Positions 35,219 through 44,254 of a stretch of 64,000 bases of DNA are shown here, one piece after another. Within the stretch, counting starts at the first letter, position 1, and every line of letters begins with the position of its first letter. The stretch covers positions 248,001 through 312,000 of the forward strand of contig CAWBBL010000018.1 of assembly GCA_963786985.1 (NCBI GenBank). The letters are read 5' to 3'. The notes under the pieces are model-generated. The model was given only the letters and a program-made list of their open reading frames with translations, did no database searches and was not told the DNA's origin. The position numbers were made by a program, and so were the translations under genes. The stretch comes from Desertimonas sp963786985 (GTDB lineage Bacteria; Actinomycetota; Acidimicrobiia; Acidimicrobiales; Ilumatobacteraceae).

Positions 35219-35629
35219 CTACGGCAGCACGGCGCGTAACCGAGCAGCGACCGTCGCCGCCTCGCCAGGCGTGTACTTCAATCGCGGCCAGAAGAAGCCC
35301 CGCAACCCGTCGCCACGAGTTCGCGGCACGACATGAGCATGGAGATGAGGGACGCTCTGGCTGACGACGTTGTTGAGTGCCACGAACGTTCCCTGGGCGC
35401 CGAGGGCGGCAGGGATCGCCGCGGCGACGAGCTGTACGGCTTCGAAGAACGGCCGGACATCGTCCAACTCAGGCAACGTCACGACATGAATTCGCGGCAC
35501 CACGAGGACGTGGCCCTTGAACAGCGGGGAACGATCGAGGAAGCCGACGGCGGTTGGGAGATCGAGCACGACCTCGGCGTCACCCTCACCGGCGACGATC
35601 GCGCAGAACACACAACCCGACAGAGCCAT
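35219..35629 (-). CDS. HIT-family nucleotide hydrolase/transferase
   Basis: 136 residues. The histidine triad HLHAHVV is at about residues 95-101, and the N-terminal CVFCAIVAGEGDAEVV has the zinc-type Cys pair of Hint-like proteins. These enzymes cleave AMP-linked small molecules such as adenosine phosphoramidates or Ap4A. ATG 35629 is followed by the usual Cys-x-x-Cys start. It is divergent from the PhoH gene. Confidence 0.9.
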   Translation of the reverse strand: MALSGCVFCAIVAGEGDAEVVLDLPTAVGFLDRSPLFKGHVLVVPRIHVVTLPELDDVRPFFEAVQLVAAAIPAALGAQGTFVALNNVVSQSVPHLHAHVVPRTRGDGLRGFFWPRLKYTPGEAATVAARLRAVLP

Positions 35630-35785
35630 TCTCTTGTTGTAGCGCGTCCCTGTACTCGCCACCCATCCACCACCACAGCGATGCACTGCGCTACAACTCA
35701 CCCCGGCTTGTTCTCCACGGCGCATCCTTCCACCCTGGTCACCCCGGTTTCCGAAGCGGATACCGCGAGTGGCGTCAGGCGGCGA

Positions 35786-37084
35786 ATGGTTCTCGACACG
35801 TCGGTGCTGATCGCCGATCCGGGGTGCATCGGCACGTTCACCGAGGTCGACCTCGTTGTTCCGCTCACCGTGATCGAGGAGCTCGACGGACTCAAGAATC
35901 GCCTCGACGATGTCGGCCGGTCGGCACGTGCCGCGTTGCGGGCCATCGAGGACTTGCGCGTGAGCAACGGCGGCACGCTCGCCGAGCCGATGACGATCGG
36001 GTCGTGCACGCTGCAGATCGAGATCAACAGCGTCCAGAAACACCGCCTCGTCGAACATGGCCTCGACCCGGCCAACCCGGACAACCGGATCATCGGCGCG
36101 GCGCTCGGTCAGGCCGAGCGCGGCCCGACGACGATGTTGTCCAACGATGCCGCGTTGCGGATCAAGGCCGCCCATCTCGGTGTGATCGCTGCCGAGCATC
36201 GCCGAACCGGGCGCCAGGATCACAGCACCGTTGACGGATGGGCATCGTTCGAGATCGACAGTGCAACGGTCGACCGTCTGTATCGCGACGGCTCGATCAT
36301 CGCCGATGACGTGGATGGCATCGGCGCCATCGTCGACAACGAGTTCGCTGTGCTGCGCGCCGGATCGCAATCGGCGCTCGCTCGCCGCGTCGGCGACTCC
36401 TTGGTGCTGTTGTCACACAGCGCTCCCGAGGCGTGGGGCCTCCGCGCCCGCTCCAAGGAGCAGCGCTTCGCCCTCGAACTGCTGCTCGACCCGGCCATCG
36501 AGGTCGTCGCCCTCGACGGCCGAGCTGGCACCGGCAAGACCGTGCTGGCGATCGCGGCCGGATTCGAGCAGGTGGTCGAGTCCAGTCGCTACGAGCGCCT
36601 CGCCGTCTATCGCCCGCTGGTCCCGGTCGGCCGGGCCGACGTCGGCTACCTCCCCGGCGGTCTCGACGAGAAACTCGACCCGTGGATGTCGGCGATCCAC
36701 GATGCAGTGGTGGCCCTCACCGATCACCGCTCGAGCAGCGACGCCCGCCGGCTGGTCGAGGAGCTGACGAGTCGTGGCCAGCTGTCGCTGGAGTCGGTGA
36801 CGTTCCTGCGTGGTCGATCGCTGCAGCGCCAGATCGTCGTCATCGACGAGGCCCAGAACCTCGAGCCAACGACCCTCAAGACGATCCTCACACGGGTCGG
36901 CGAGCACAGCAAGGTGGTGTTCACGGGCGACACCAGCCAGATCGACGCCCCCTACCTCGGCGAGTCGAACAACGCCCTCGCCGTGCTCACCCAGGCATTC
37001 CGCGGCCAATCGTGCTTCGGGCACATCACGATGACCACCTGCGAACGCAGCGACGTGGCGAGCCTCGCCGCCGAGCTGCTCTGA
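35786..37084 (+). CDS. PhoH-like ATPase with N-terminal PIN domain
   Basis: 432 residues. The N-terminal PIN ribonuclease-like domain starts VLDTSVLIADPG and continues LTVIEELDGLKNR and NPDNRIIGAALG (acidic residues D and E kept). The C-terminal PhoH P-loop domain has LDGRAGTGKTVLAIAAG, YLPGGLDEKLDPWM and IVVIDEAQNLEPTTLKTILTR with a Walker B and sensor region. PIN-PhoH (PhoH2) proteins act as RNA helicase-nucleases in the mycobacterial phoAT toxin-antitoxin setting; no antitoxin-like short gene is seen upstream here. ATG 35786 is chosen; ATG 35681 would add 35 unmatched residues. Confidence 0.88.
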   Translation: MVLDTSVLIADPGCIGTFTEVDLVVPLTVIEELDGLKNRLDDVGRSARAALRAIEDLRVSNGGTLAEPMTIGSCTLQIEINSVQKHRLVEHGLDPANPDNRIIGAALGQAERGPTTMLSNDAALRIKAAHLGVIAAEHRRTGRQDHSTVDGWASFEIDSATVDRLYRDGSIIADDVDGIGAIVDNEFAVLRAGSQSALARRVGDSLVLLSHSAPEAWGLRARSKEQRFALELLLDPAIEVVALDGRAGTGKTVLAIAAGFEQVVESSRYERLAVYRPLVPVGRADVGYLPGGLDEKLDPWMSAIHDAVVALTDHRSSSDARRLVEELTSRGQLSLESVTFLRGRSLQRQIVVIDEAQNLEPTTLKTILTRVGEHSKVVFTGDTSQIDAPYLGESNNALAVLTQAFRGQSCFGHITMTTCERSDVASLAAELL

Positions 37085-37125
37085 ACGCATCGAGAGGCTG
37101 ACACCCTCCAGCTAGGTTCGAGGGC

Positions 37126-37692
37126 ATGACGACGACGGGCCCCGATGGGCCGCCCCGCTACGCCGTTGTCGACGTCGAGACTTCCGGACTCCGGCCGCGG
37201 CGTGATCACGTCCTGCAGATCGCCGTCGTCACGGTCGATGAACACGGCACGGTCATCGACCGCTGGTCGACCCTGGTCCGGCTGCGGCACTGGTGGCAGC
37301 GCGTCGGACCGCGCCACATCCACGGCATCTCCCGCCGACAGCTGCGCCGGGCGCCGCGACTGCGCGCCGTCCTCGTCGAGCTCGCCGGCCGGCTCGACGG
37401 CAGTGTGTTCACGGCGCACAATGCGGAGTTCGATGCCGAGTTCATCGAGCGTGCCGCGCGGCGTTCCGGCGTTCCGCTCATCATCGAGCGGCGGATCTGC
37501 ACCCTCGACCTCTCCCGCCGTCTCGACCCCGAGCGACAGCTCACCCACGGCTTGGCCGAGTTGTGCGCCCGTTACGGAGTCCCGCTGACCGACCACCACG
37601 ACGCGCTCGCCGACGCCACCGCGACGGCGGCGGTTCTCCCCCACCTGCTGCGCGCCCATCGAGCGGCGGCGACCGTCGCCGATCATCGATAG
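37126..37692 (+). CDS. DEDDh 3'-5' exonuclease (DnaQ-like)
   Basis: 188 residues. All five catalytic elements are visible: Asp and Glu in VVDVETSGL, Asp in TAHNAEFDAEFIE, His and Asp in HHDALADATATA. The fold matches the epsilon subunit type exonucleases. Such free-standing enzymes trim DNA ends in repair or proofread. It ends inside the 3' end of the convergent pafC gene (10-bp overlap). Next to pafB/C, a DNA-damage link is plausible but not shown. Confidence 0.88.
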   Translation: MTTTGPDGPPRYAVVDVETSGLRPRRDHVLQIAVVTVDEHGTVIDRWSTLVRLRHWWQRVGPRHIHGISRRQLRRAPRLRAVLVELAGRLDGSVFTAHNAEFDAEFIERAARRSGVPLIIERRICTLDLSRRLDPERQLTHGLAELCARYGVPLTDHHDALADATATAAVLPHLLRAHRAAATVADHR

Positions 37693-38642
37693 CGCTGCAG
37701 CAACCGCTCGGCGGCGCGGGCCCCGAGATCGCGCCAGGTCGCTGGCTCGACGACTTCGGCGGCGGCCCCGGCACGGAGCAACAGACGCTCCAACCAACGC
37801 TCACTGACGACGGCGAACCGGGCCTCGAGGCGACCGTCATCGAGCTCGGTCACCGAGTCCACCGGATATTCCTCGACGACCCACCGGGCCACCTGACCCA
37901 AACGAACCGTCACGCGGGGCAGCGAGCCGTCGACGGCCCACGACACCGATGAATCAGGGATCGCGTCATCGTCGACCGGATCGTCGAACTCGCCGGTTTG
38001 TTCGATCGACTCGACACGGTCGATGCGGAACGTGCGGTATTCACCGGACCGGTGGTCGTCACCGGCGACGTACCACTCGCCGCGCTCGTGGAACACGCGC
38101 CTCGGCGTGAACTGGCGATCCGTGATTTCGTCGCGCGACGCCGTCCAATATCTCATCCGGAGGCGTTCGACGCGCTTGGTCGCCGCGACGAACTCGTCGA
38201 CCATCGGCGTCGCCGCCAAGTCGACGACCAGGGCCGCGTCATCGGCATCCTCGCCGAGTGTCTCCGCCAGCTTGGCCAGCCCACGGCCGAGGGCGCTCGC
38301 CGGGTCGGCTCCCGGCAACTGCATCGCCGCCCGTCCGGCAGTGACGAGAGCAAAGCCCTCCGGCGCGGTCAGCCGCAGCGGCTTGGTGAACAGCCGAGGG
38401 ACGCCGACGAACACCGTCTCACCATCGATGAACACGTCGATCAACTCATCGACGAACGGTGGCACCCCGCACATCGCGGCCAGTTCCAGCTCGGCAGCGA
38501 CTTCGTCGGTCGTCATGTTGAAGGTTGCCGCGACCTCGGCGAGGGGAACCTCGCGCCGTTCCATCAACCACGGCAGGATGACGAGCAGGCGGCTGAGGCG
38601 GGACTCGGCGGCGCGTTCGCTTCGCCGCGGCGCGGGACTCAT
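37683..38642 (-). CDS. pafC: PafC-type WYL-domain transcriptional regulator
   Basis: 319 residues. A winged-helix at the N-terminus (SRLLVILPWLMERREVPLAEVAATF) and a WYL-like ligand domain in the middle (TPRRVFHERGEWYVAGDDHRSGEYRTF) with a C-terminal WCX extension. PafB/PafC form a complex that activates DNA-damage genes independently of LexA in actinobacteria. Start ATG 38642 overlaps the pafB stop by 4 bases. Proteasome/Pup genes that often lie near are not in the window. Confidence 0.85.
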   Translation of the reverse strand: MSPAPRRSERAAESRLSRLLVILPWLMERREVPLAEVAATFNMTTDEVAAELELAAMCGVPPFVDELIDVFIDGETVFVGVPRLFTKPLRLTAPEGFALVTAGRAAMQLPGADPASALGRGLAKLAETLGEDADDAALVVDLAATPMVDEFVAATKRVERLRMRYWTASRDEITDRQFTPRRVFHERGEWYVAGDDHRSGEYRTFRIDRVESIEQTGEFDDPVDDDAIPDSSVSWAVDGSLPRVTVRLGQVARWVVEEYPVDSVTELDDGRLEARFAVVSERWLERLLLRAGAAAEVVEPATWRDLGARAAERLLQRYR

Positions 38643-39607
38643 CGCTTGCTCCGTCGCCGGGGCCGGCGCGCGAGGGCCTCCAGCCGGGCGACGAACGACT
38701 CGCGGACAACCTTCGGCGACAGCACCTCGGCGTGCTCGGCCAGACCGAGCACCCACGACGCGAACGCATCTTCGTTACTGGCCGGCACACGGACCTCGAT
38801 CGTCCCGTTGCGCCGCCGGGCGACAACGCGGTCGCCGCCGATCTCCCGCTCGACGAGCGCAGCCCGCTCCGGTGCGATGCGAACGCGGGCGGTGACCTGC
38901 TTGCCGCCGGCGACACCGAAGTGCTTGGCATCGGTCGGCAACACGACCCGTGGATCGAACCCGACGGGACGCCGAAAGGCGCCGTCGTCCCCGACGATCT
39001 GAACGTCGCCGTCGATGCGGTCGACCCGATAGGTACGCAACTCATCGTGCCCGTGGTCGCGACCGAGCACGTACCAGAAGCCGTCGCGCAACATCAGTCC
39101 ATAGGGATCGACGCGCCGCGGACGTTGACGGTACGTGAACGCGACGACTGCCCGTCGGGCTGCCGCATGGCGGAGTGTCGGCAGCGCCGGCAGCTCCGGC
39201 ACGTTGGCGGTGACGGCCGGGCCAGCATCGACCCGTCCGCTGCCGAGCTTCCAGAGCGCCTGCTCGCCCGCCGTGATCGCACTGCCCGACGAGGAGCGCA
39301 CGGCGGCGAGGGCCAGCTGCAGCGCCCGTCGCTCGTCCGCCTCGAGGTCGAGATCGGCGAGTTCGTAGCGGGCCCGATCGATGCAGTACCCCGACTCGCC
39401 GGCCCGATCGCCGGTGAGCGTCTCGGTCTCGATCGGCACGCCGATCTCGCGCAGCGCGGCCTTGTCCCGTTCGAACGCCGCTCGCAGTGTCGGCTTCGCC
39501 GTCGGGTACTGCCCTTCCATCTCGCCGGCGATCTCGACGAGAGTGAGCGGCCGCGGCGTCTCCAACAACAGCGCCAACAGATTGGTGAGCCGTTCGACAC
39601 GATCCAT
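38639..39607 (-). CDS. pafB: PafB-type WYL-domain transcriptional regulator
   Basis: 322 residues. N-terminal helix-turn-helix (ERLTNLLALLLETPRPLTLVEIAGEM), then the WYL domain (RRAVVAFTYRQRPRRVDPYGL, RDGFWYVLGRDHGHDELRTYRVDRI) and a C-terminal WCX region. It partners with the next gene, pafC, to turn on mycobacterial-type DNA-repair genes such as recA; the ligand sensed by WYL domains is probably single-stranded DNA. ATG 39607 is preferred over the in-frame GTG 39610. Confidence 0.86.
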   Translation of the reverse strand: MDRVERLTNLLALLLETPRPLTLVEIAGEMEGQYPTAKPTLRAAFERDKAALREIGVPIETETLTGDRAGESGYCIDRARYELADLDLEADERRALQLALAAVRSSSGSAITAGEQALWKLGSGRVDAGPAVTANVPELPALPTLRHAAARRAVVAFTYRQRPRRVDPYGLMLRDGFWYVLGRDHGHDELRTYRVDRIDGDVQIVGDDGAFRRPVGFDPRVVLPTDAKHFGVAGGKQVTARVRIAPERAALVEREIGGDRVVARRRNGTIEVRVPASNEDAFASWVLGLAEHAEVLSPKVVRESFVARLEALARRPRRRSKR

Positions 39608-39610
39608 CAC

Positions 39611-39710
39611 GAGCGACCGAGCGCCAGCGAGGGAGCGTCGTTCTGGGCGGCCTGCGATTCATTGGCCGATTTCCGGACTCCAACGTCATCACAGCGACCA
39701 ATGTTCATCG
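39611..39710. repeat. repeat-like remnant upstream of pafB
   Basis: 100 bp. It carries GAGCG...GCGCCAGCGAGGGAGCG and TTCTGGGCGGCCTGCG (39641-39656), matching the flanks of family 2 copies and the GGGCGGCC block of the 14794-14872 repeat. An imperfect palindrome GCGATTCATTGG ... CCAATGTTCATCGC spans 39654-39712. Probably the pafB promoter lies here on the minus strand. Confidence 0.45.
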
Positions 39711-40100
39711 CTAGCCGGCGTGAGCGTCGATGGCGTCGCGGATGGCGGCGACGACATCGTCGCTCGAAGCTCCCGGCGTCAGGACGCCGGCGACTCCGGC
39801 TTCGAGCAGCTTGGGGACGTCGACGTCGGGCACGATGCCGCCGACCACCACCGGAATGTCGACGCCGAGCTCGCGCACCTTCTCGACGACCAGCGGGGCA
39901 AGGGTCAGGTGGGCGCCAGACAGCATCGACAGGCCGATGGCGTCGGCGTCCTCGTCGACTGCGGCAGCGGCGACGGTGTCGGGGGTTTGGAACAACCCGG
40001 TGTAGATCACCTCGAATCCGGCGTCGCGCAGGATGCGGGCGACGATCTTGACACCGCGGTCATGACCGTCGAGGCCGACCTTGGCGACCAACACCCTCAT
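39711..40100 (-). CDS. B12-binding domain protein (methylmalonyl-CoA mutase small/C-terminal subunit type)
   Basis: 129 residues, a single cobalamin-binding Rossmann domain: AKVGLDGHDRGVKIV has the D-x-H-x-x-G motif whose His ligates cobalt, then GLSMLSGAH and VVGGIVPDVDVPKL. This is the detached B12 domain of acyl-CoA mutases; the matching large subunit without a B12 domain is at 53149-54792. Together they would interconvert methylmalonyl- and succinyl-CoA or a related pair. Its ATG and GGGGA ribosome site come from a family 2 repeat variant. Confidence 0.88.
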   Translation of the reverse strand: MRVLVAKVGLDGHDRGVKIVARILRDAGFEVIYTGLFQTPDTVAAAAVDEDADAIGLSMLSGAHLTLAPLVVEKVRELGVDIPVVVGGIVPDVDVPKLLEAGVAGVLTPGASSDDVVAAIRDAIDAHAG

Positions 40101-40117
40101 GGCGTTCCCCGGCCACG
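40097..40117 (-). repeat. family 2 dispersed repeat, variant at the B12-binding gene start
   Basis: Minus strand: CGTGGCCGGGGAACGCCATGA, 20 of 21 positions equal to the family 2 core. It supplies GGGGA and ATG to the B12-binding gene, the second case after moxR. Confidence 0.75.
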
Positions 40118-40136
40118 TCCACTGGCCACCGCCGAG

Positions 40137-41000
40137 CTACTTGGCATAGTCGTAGAACCCCCGGCCGGTCTTGCGTCCGAGGAGCCCGGCCTCGACCATC
40201 CGTGACAGCATCGGCGGTGGCGCGTACAGCGGCTCCTTGAACTCCTCGTAGAGGCTCTGGGCAACGGCGAGCGTCGTGTCCAGGCCGATCAGGTCGGCGA
40301 GGTGCAGCGGACCCATCGGGTGATTGCAACCCTCGACCATCCCCGTGTCGATGTCGTCAGCCGTGGCGAACCCCGACTCCATCATTCGGATCGCCGACAG
40401 CAGATAGGGGATCAGCAGCGCGTTGACCACGAATCCGGCGCGGTCTTGGCTGCGGATCACGCGCTTGTGCAGCACGTTGGTCGCGAAGTCGTCGGCGGCG
40501 GCGATCGTCGCCGGTGAGGTCATCAGGCTGACCACGAGCTCGACGAGGCGGAGCACCGGGACGGGATTGAAGAAGTGGATGCCGATGACCTGCTCGGGTC
40601 GCTCGGTGGCGATCCCCAGCTTCATGATCGGAATCGAGCTGGTGTTGCTGGCCAGCACGGCGTCGTCGGCCTCGACGATCTTGTCGAGGCGGCGGAACAC
40701 GTCGACCTTGCTCTGCTCGTCCTCGACCACCGCCTCCACCACGAGCTGCCGATCGGCGAGCTCGCCGATGTCGGTGGCGAAGGCGACCCGCGCCATTGCC
40801 GCGTCACGTTCGTTCTCGGTGAGCTTGCCGGAGGAGACGGCCCGGTCGAGGGACTTGACGAGCCGGCGCTGACCGCCTTCGGCGGCGGCCGCGTCGACCT
40901 CGGTGACGATGACTTCGAGCCCGGCGCGGGCACACACCTCGGCGATGCCCGAGCCCATCAACCCGCTGCCGACGACCCCGACCCGGCTGATCTCGCTCAT
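40137..41000 (-). CDS. 3-hydroxybutyryl-CoA / 3-hydroxyacyl-CoA dehydrogenase
   Basis: 287 residues. NAD-binding GVVGSGLMGSGIAEVCARAG at the N-terminus, the catalytic region with NTSSIPIMK and GIHFFNPVPVLRLVELV, and the C-terminal dimerisation domain (HPMGPLHLADLIGLDTTLA). It oxidises 3-hydroxyacyl-CoA in beta-oxidation or butyrate-type metabolism (fadB2/hbd-like). It is 36 bases upstream of the B12-binding gene and probably in the same transcript, which fits fatty-acid and propionyl-CoA breakdown. Confidence 0.92.
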   Translation of the reverse strand: MSEISRVGVVGSGLMGSGIAEVCARAGLEVIVTEVDAAAAEGGQRRLVKSLDRAVSSGKLTENERDAAMARVAFATDIGELADRQLVVEAVVEDEQSKVDVFRRLDKIVEADDAVLASNTSSIPIMKLGIATERPEQVIGIHFFNPVPVLRLVELVVSLMTSPATIAAADDFATNVLHKRVIRSQDRAGFVVNALLIPYLLSAIRMMESGFATADDIDTGMVEGCNHPMGPLHLADLIGLDTTLAVAQSLYEEFKEPLYAPPPMLSRMVEAGLLGRKTGRGFYDYAK

Positions 41001-41051
41001 CGCTCCTGAAATGTACTGGTGTGCCGTAGCGACGGATCAGAATGTCACGCC

Positions 41052-42530
41052 GTGGACTCCCTTTCGCGCCGGCAGCTGCTGGCCCTCGGAGCCGCCGCGG
41101 CGATGATGCCTCGGCTCGGCACCAGAGTTGCCGCCGTCGCGCCGGGCAATCCGTTCACCCTCGGCGTTTGCGCCGGAGACCCCGACGAGCAGTCCGCCGT
41201 GCTGTGGACGCGCCTCACCGAGCCGGACGGTTCCGGGTACGGCGGCGCTGACGTCGTCGTCACGTGGGAGCTCGCCGAGGACGAGTCGTTCTCGTCGGTC
41301 GTCGGGACTGGCGATGTGATCGCGATCACCGACGAGGCGCACAGCGTGCACGCCGTCGTCGACGTGCCAGGCCCGTCGTTCTTCCGCTTCCACACCGGGG
41401 AGTGGACGAGTCCGATTGGCCGGGTCGCGCCGACGCCGACCGATCCGACTCAGCTCCGGGTCGCCACGACGAGCTGCCAGCACTACGAGACGGGGTACTA
41501 CGCGGCGCACGCCGATCTCGCCACGTGGGGACCCGACCTCGTCGTGTTCCTCGGTGACTTCATCTACGAGTACGGCGCGCAGAACCCCGGTGACGACGTC
41601 GTGCGCAGCCACGGCAGTGCCGAAACGATCACGCTCGACGAGTACCGCCGGCGCTACGCGCTCTACTTGTCCGACGCCCAGCTGCAGGCAGCGCGTCGCG
41701 TGTGTCCCTGGCTGGTGGTCTGGGACGACCACGAGGTCGAGAACAACTACGCCGCGGTGACGTCCGAGGACGCCGCGCCGCCGGCCGAGTTCCACGCTCG
41801 ACGACTCGCCGCCTACCAGGCGTGGTGGGAGCACATGCCGGTGCGCATCCCGCGACCCACCGGCACCGACGACACGATCATCTATCGCACCGTCAGGTGG
41901 GGTTCGCTGGCCGACGTGCTGTTGCTCGACGGCCGGCAATTCCGGTCCGACCAGACGTGTGGTGACGTCGTGTTGTCCATCGATCCGGCGTGCCCCGAGA
42001 CCCTCGACCCGACGAGGACGATGCTCGGCTCGGTGCAGGAGCAGTGGCTGGGCGAACAGCTGGCGATGACGACGGCGACCTGGCCGGTGATCGCCCAGCA
42101 GACCGTGCTCACCAACGTCACGCTGCCCAACGGAGCCGTGCTCAACTACGACCAGTGGGACGGCTATCCGGCCGCCCGGCAACGTCTCCTGTTACAGGCC
42201 GCCCAGGCGCCGCGGGCCGTGGTCCTCACTGGGGACATCCACCTCGCCGCCGTCGGCCGGCTGCCGGGCGTCGGGATCGAGTTCGTGACGGCGTCGATCT
42301 CCTCGATCGGTCTCGTGCCAGTCGACCTTGCCGAAGCGTTCGCCGGGTTCGCCGACGTCGTCGACGTCGAGCTCGCCCATCGTGGCTACACCCGGCACAC
42401 GATCACCCCGGAGACGTGGACGGCGGAGTACCGCACCGTCGACGACGAGACCACGCCGGACTCACCGGTGTCGACGTGGCGGACGTTCGTGGTCGAGGCG
42501 GCCGCCCGCGACTCCGTCACCGCGATCTGA
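41052..42530 (+). CDS. phoD: PhoD-type alkaline phosphatase/phosphodiesterase, Tat-exported
   Basis: 492 residues from GTG 41052. A twin-arginine signal (LSRRQLLALGAAAAM) is at the N-terminus. The metal-binding phosphatase core is intact: VFLGDFIYEYG, VWDDHEVENN, and LTGDIHLAAVG near the C-terminus, with an N-terminal fibronectin-like PhoD-N domain. PhoD enzymes release phosphate from organic phosphodiesters outside the cell, using Ca and Fe. Upstream overlap of 20 bases with the following ligase suggests co-transcription, though the functions do not obviously connect. Confidence 0.92.
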   Translation: MDSLSRRQLLALGAAAAMMPRLGTRVAAVAPGNPFTLGVCAGDPDEQSAVLWTRLTEPDGSGYGGADVVVTWELAEDESFSSVVGTGDVIAITDEAHSVHAVVDVPGPSFFRFHTGEWTSPIGRVAPTPTDPTQLRVATTSCQHYETGYYAAHADLATWGPDLVVFLGDFIYEYGAQNPGDDVVRSHGSAETITLDEYRRRYALYLSDAQLQAARRVCPWLVVWDDHEVENNYAAVTSEDAAPPAEFHARRLAAYQAWWEHMPVRIPRPTGTDDTIIYRTVRWGSLADVLLLDGRQFRSDQTCGDVVLSIDPACPETLDPTRTMLGSVQEQWLGEQLAMTTATWPVIAQQTVLTNVTLPNGAVLNYDQWDGYPAARQRLLLQAAQAPRAVVLTGDIHLAAVGRLPGVGIEFVTASISSIGLVPVDLAEAFAGFADVVDVELAHRGYTRHTITPETWTAEYRTVDDETTPDSPVSTWRTFVVEAAARDSVTAI

Positions 42531-42549
42531 ACGCGCGAACATCGTTGGC

Positions 42550-44172
42550 GTGGCCGCCGAACCCGCGATCGACCGCGGTCCGACCGACGTGGCGCTGCTC
42601 GACGAAACGATCGGCGACAACCTCCGGCGGACGATCGCCGCCCACGGCGACAACGACGCCCTCGTCGCCCGGCACCAGGGCATCCGCTGGAGCTACACCG
42701 AGTTCGGCGAGCGCGTCGAACGGCTCAGCGCCGGCCTCCTCGGGCTCGGCCTGGAGGTTGGCGATCGAGTGGGACTGTGGAGTCCGAACTACGCCGAGTG
42801 GACCCTGCTGCAGTACGCCACCGCCAACATCGGCGTGATCCTCGTCAACATCAACCCGGCGTACCGCACCCACGAGCTGGCCTACGCCCTCAACCAGTCG
42901 GGTTGCCGGCTGCTCGTGGCCGCCCCGTCGTTCAAGGGCTCCGACTACATGGAGATGGTCGACCAGATCGACGGACAGGTCCCGGCATTGGAGCGGTCCG
43001 TGTTCCTCTGGGAGGACGAGTGGGACGAGCTCGTCGCCGGTGCCGGTGGCGCCCGTGCTGGGGCCGTTGCCCACCGGGCGGCGAGCCTCACACCCGGCGA
43101 CCCGATCAACATCCAGTACACGTCGGGGACGACGGGGTTCCCCAAAGGCGCCACGCTCTCGCACCGCAACATCCTCAACAACGGCTACTTCGTCACCCGC
43201 CGCCAGGGGTTCAGCAGCGCCGACCGCCTGTGCATCCCGGTGCCCTTCTACCACTGCTTCGGCATGGTCATGGGGAACTTGGGATGCACGACCCAGGGGG
43301 CGACGATGGTCATCCCCAGCGACGCCTTCGATCCGGTTCACGTCCTCGAGACGGTCGCCGCCGAGCGCTGCACGGCGTTGTACGGGGTGCCGACGATGTT
43401 CATCGCCGAGCTCGGCCACCCGGACTTCGAGCGCTTCGACCTGACATCCCTGCGCACCGGGGTGATGGCCGGTTCGCCGTGCCCGGTGGAGGTGATGAAG
43501 GCCTGCGTCGACCGCATGCACATGGACGAGGTGACGATCTGCTACGGGATGACCGAGACGTCGCCGGTGTCGACGCAGACGCTCCCCGACGACTCGCTGC
43601 ACCACCGCACGGCGACCGTCGGCCGCGCCCACCCCCATGTCGAGATCCGCATCGCCGACGCGACCACCGGCGAGTCGCTGCCACGAGGCGCGATCGGCGA
43701 GTTCTGCACCCGCGGTTACTCGGTGATGACCGGATACTGGAACGAACCCGAGCAGACTGCCGCGGCGATCGACGGCGACGGATGGATGCACACCGGCGAC
43801 CTCGCCGTGATGGCCGACGACGGCTACGTCAACATCGTCGGGCGGATCAAGGACATGGTGATCCGTGGAGGGGAGAACATCTATCCCCGCGAGATCGAGG
43901 AGTTCCTGTACACCCATCCCGCCGTCGCCGACGTCCAGGTGATCGGCGTGCCCGACCCGAAGTACGGCGAGGAGCTGATGGCCTGGGTCAAGCTGCGCCC
44001 GGGCACGACCGCCGACGAGCAGGAGCTGCGCGAGTTCTGCAGGGGCCAGATCGCTCACTTCAAGATCCCTCGCTACGTGCGCTTCGTCGACGAGTTCCCC
44101 ATGACGGTCACGGGCAAGGTGCAGAAATTCGTGATGCGTGAGCAGTCGATCGCCGACCTCGGCCTCACCTGA
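42550..44172 (+). CDS. AMP-dependent fatty acyl-CoA ligase
   Basis: 540 residues from GTG 42550. ANL-superfamily motifs are complete: NIQYTSGTTGFPKGATLSH (phosphate loop), CYGMTETSPVS, MHTGDLAVMADDGYVNIVGR, KDMVIRGGENIYPREIEE and the C-terminal catalytic lysine in TGKVQKFVM. It activates a medium- or long-chain acid to acyl-CoA, entering beta-oxidation. Its TGA stop is part of the left arm of the large palindrome at 44170-44254. Confidence 0.92.
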   Translation: MAAEPAIDRGPTDVALLDETIGDNLRRTIAAHGDNDALVARHQGIRWSYTEFGERVERLSAGLLGLGLEVGDRVGLWSPNYAEWTLLQYATANIGVILVNINPAYRTHELAYALNQSGCRLLVAAPSFKGSDYMEMVDQIDGQVPALERSVFLWEDEWDELVAGAGGARAGAVAHRAASLTPGDPINIQYTSGTTGFPKGATLSHRNILNNGYFVTRRQGFSSADRLCIPVPFYHCFGMVMGNLGCTTQGATMVIPSDAFDPVHVLETVAAERCTALYGVPTMFIAELGHPDFERFDLTSLRTGVMAGSPCPVEVMKACVDRMHMDEVTICYGMTETSPVSTQTLPDDSLHHRTATVGRAHPHVEIRIADATTGESLPRGAIGEFCTRGYSVMTGYWNEPEQTAAAIDGDGWMHTGDLAVMADDGYVNIVGRIKDMVIRGGENIYPREIEEFLYTHPAVADVQVIGVPDPKYGEELMAWVKLRPGTTADEQELREFCRGQIAHFKIPRYVRFVDEFPMTVTGKVQKFVMREQSIADLGLT

Positions 44173-44254
44173 CCCGAGTGTTTCCGTCGAGGCGAGTGTT
44201 TGCGGCGCGACGGTCGCGCCGCTAGCACTCCGGTGGCCGGAAACACTCGGGTCA
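44170..44254. terminator. nested palindrome between convergent genes, containing both stop codons
   Basis: Outer arms TGACCCGAGTGTTTCCG (44170-44186) and its exact complement (44238-44254), 17 bp. An inner stem GCGGCGCGAC / GTCGCGCCGC (44202-44211, 44213-44222) is extended by a partly paired GAGTGTTT / AGCACTC. The layout outer-inner-inner-outer copies family 1 but the sequence is unrelated. The outer arms include the TGA stops of the ligase gene (44170-44172) and of the oxidase gene (44252-44254). It would act as a terminator in both directions. Confidence 0.8.

Noticed and set aside
35786..37084. phoAT-type toxin-antitoxin with PhoH2
   Set aside because: No short antitoxin frame with a fitting start overlaps the 5' end of the PIN-PhoH gene; the divergent neighbour is a HIT protein.
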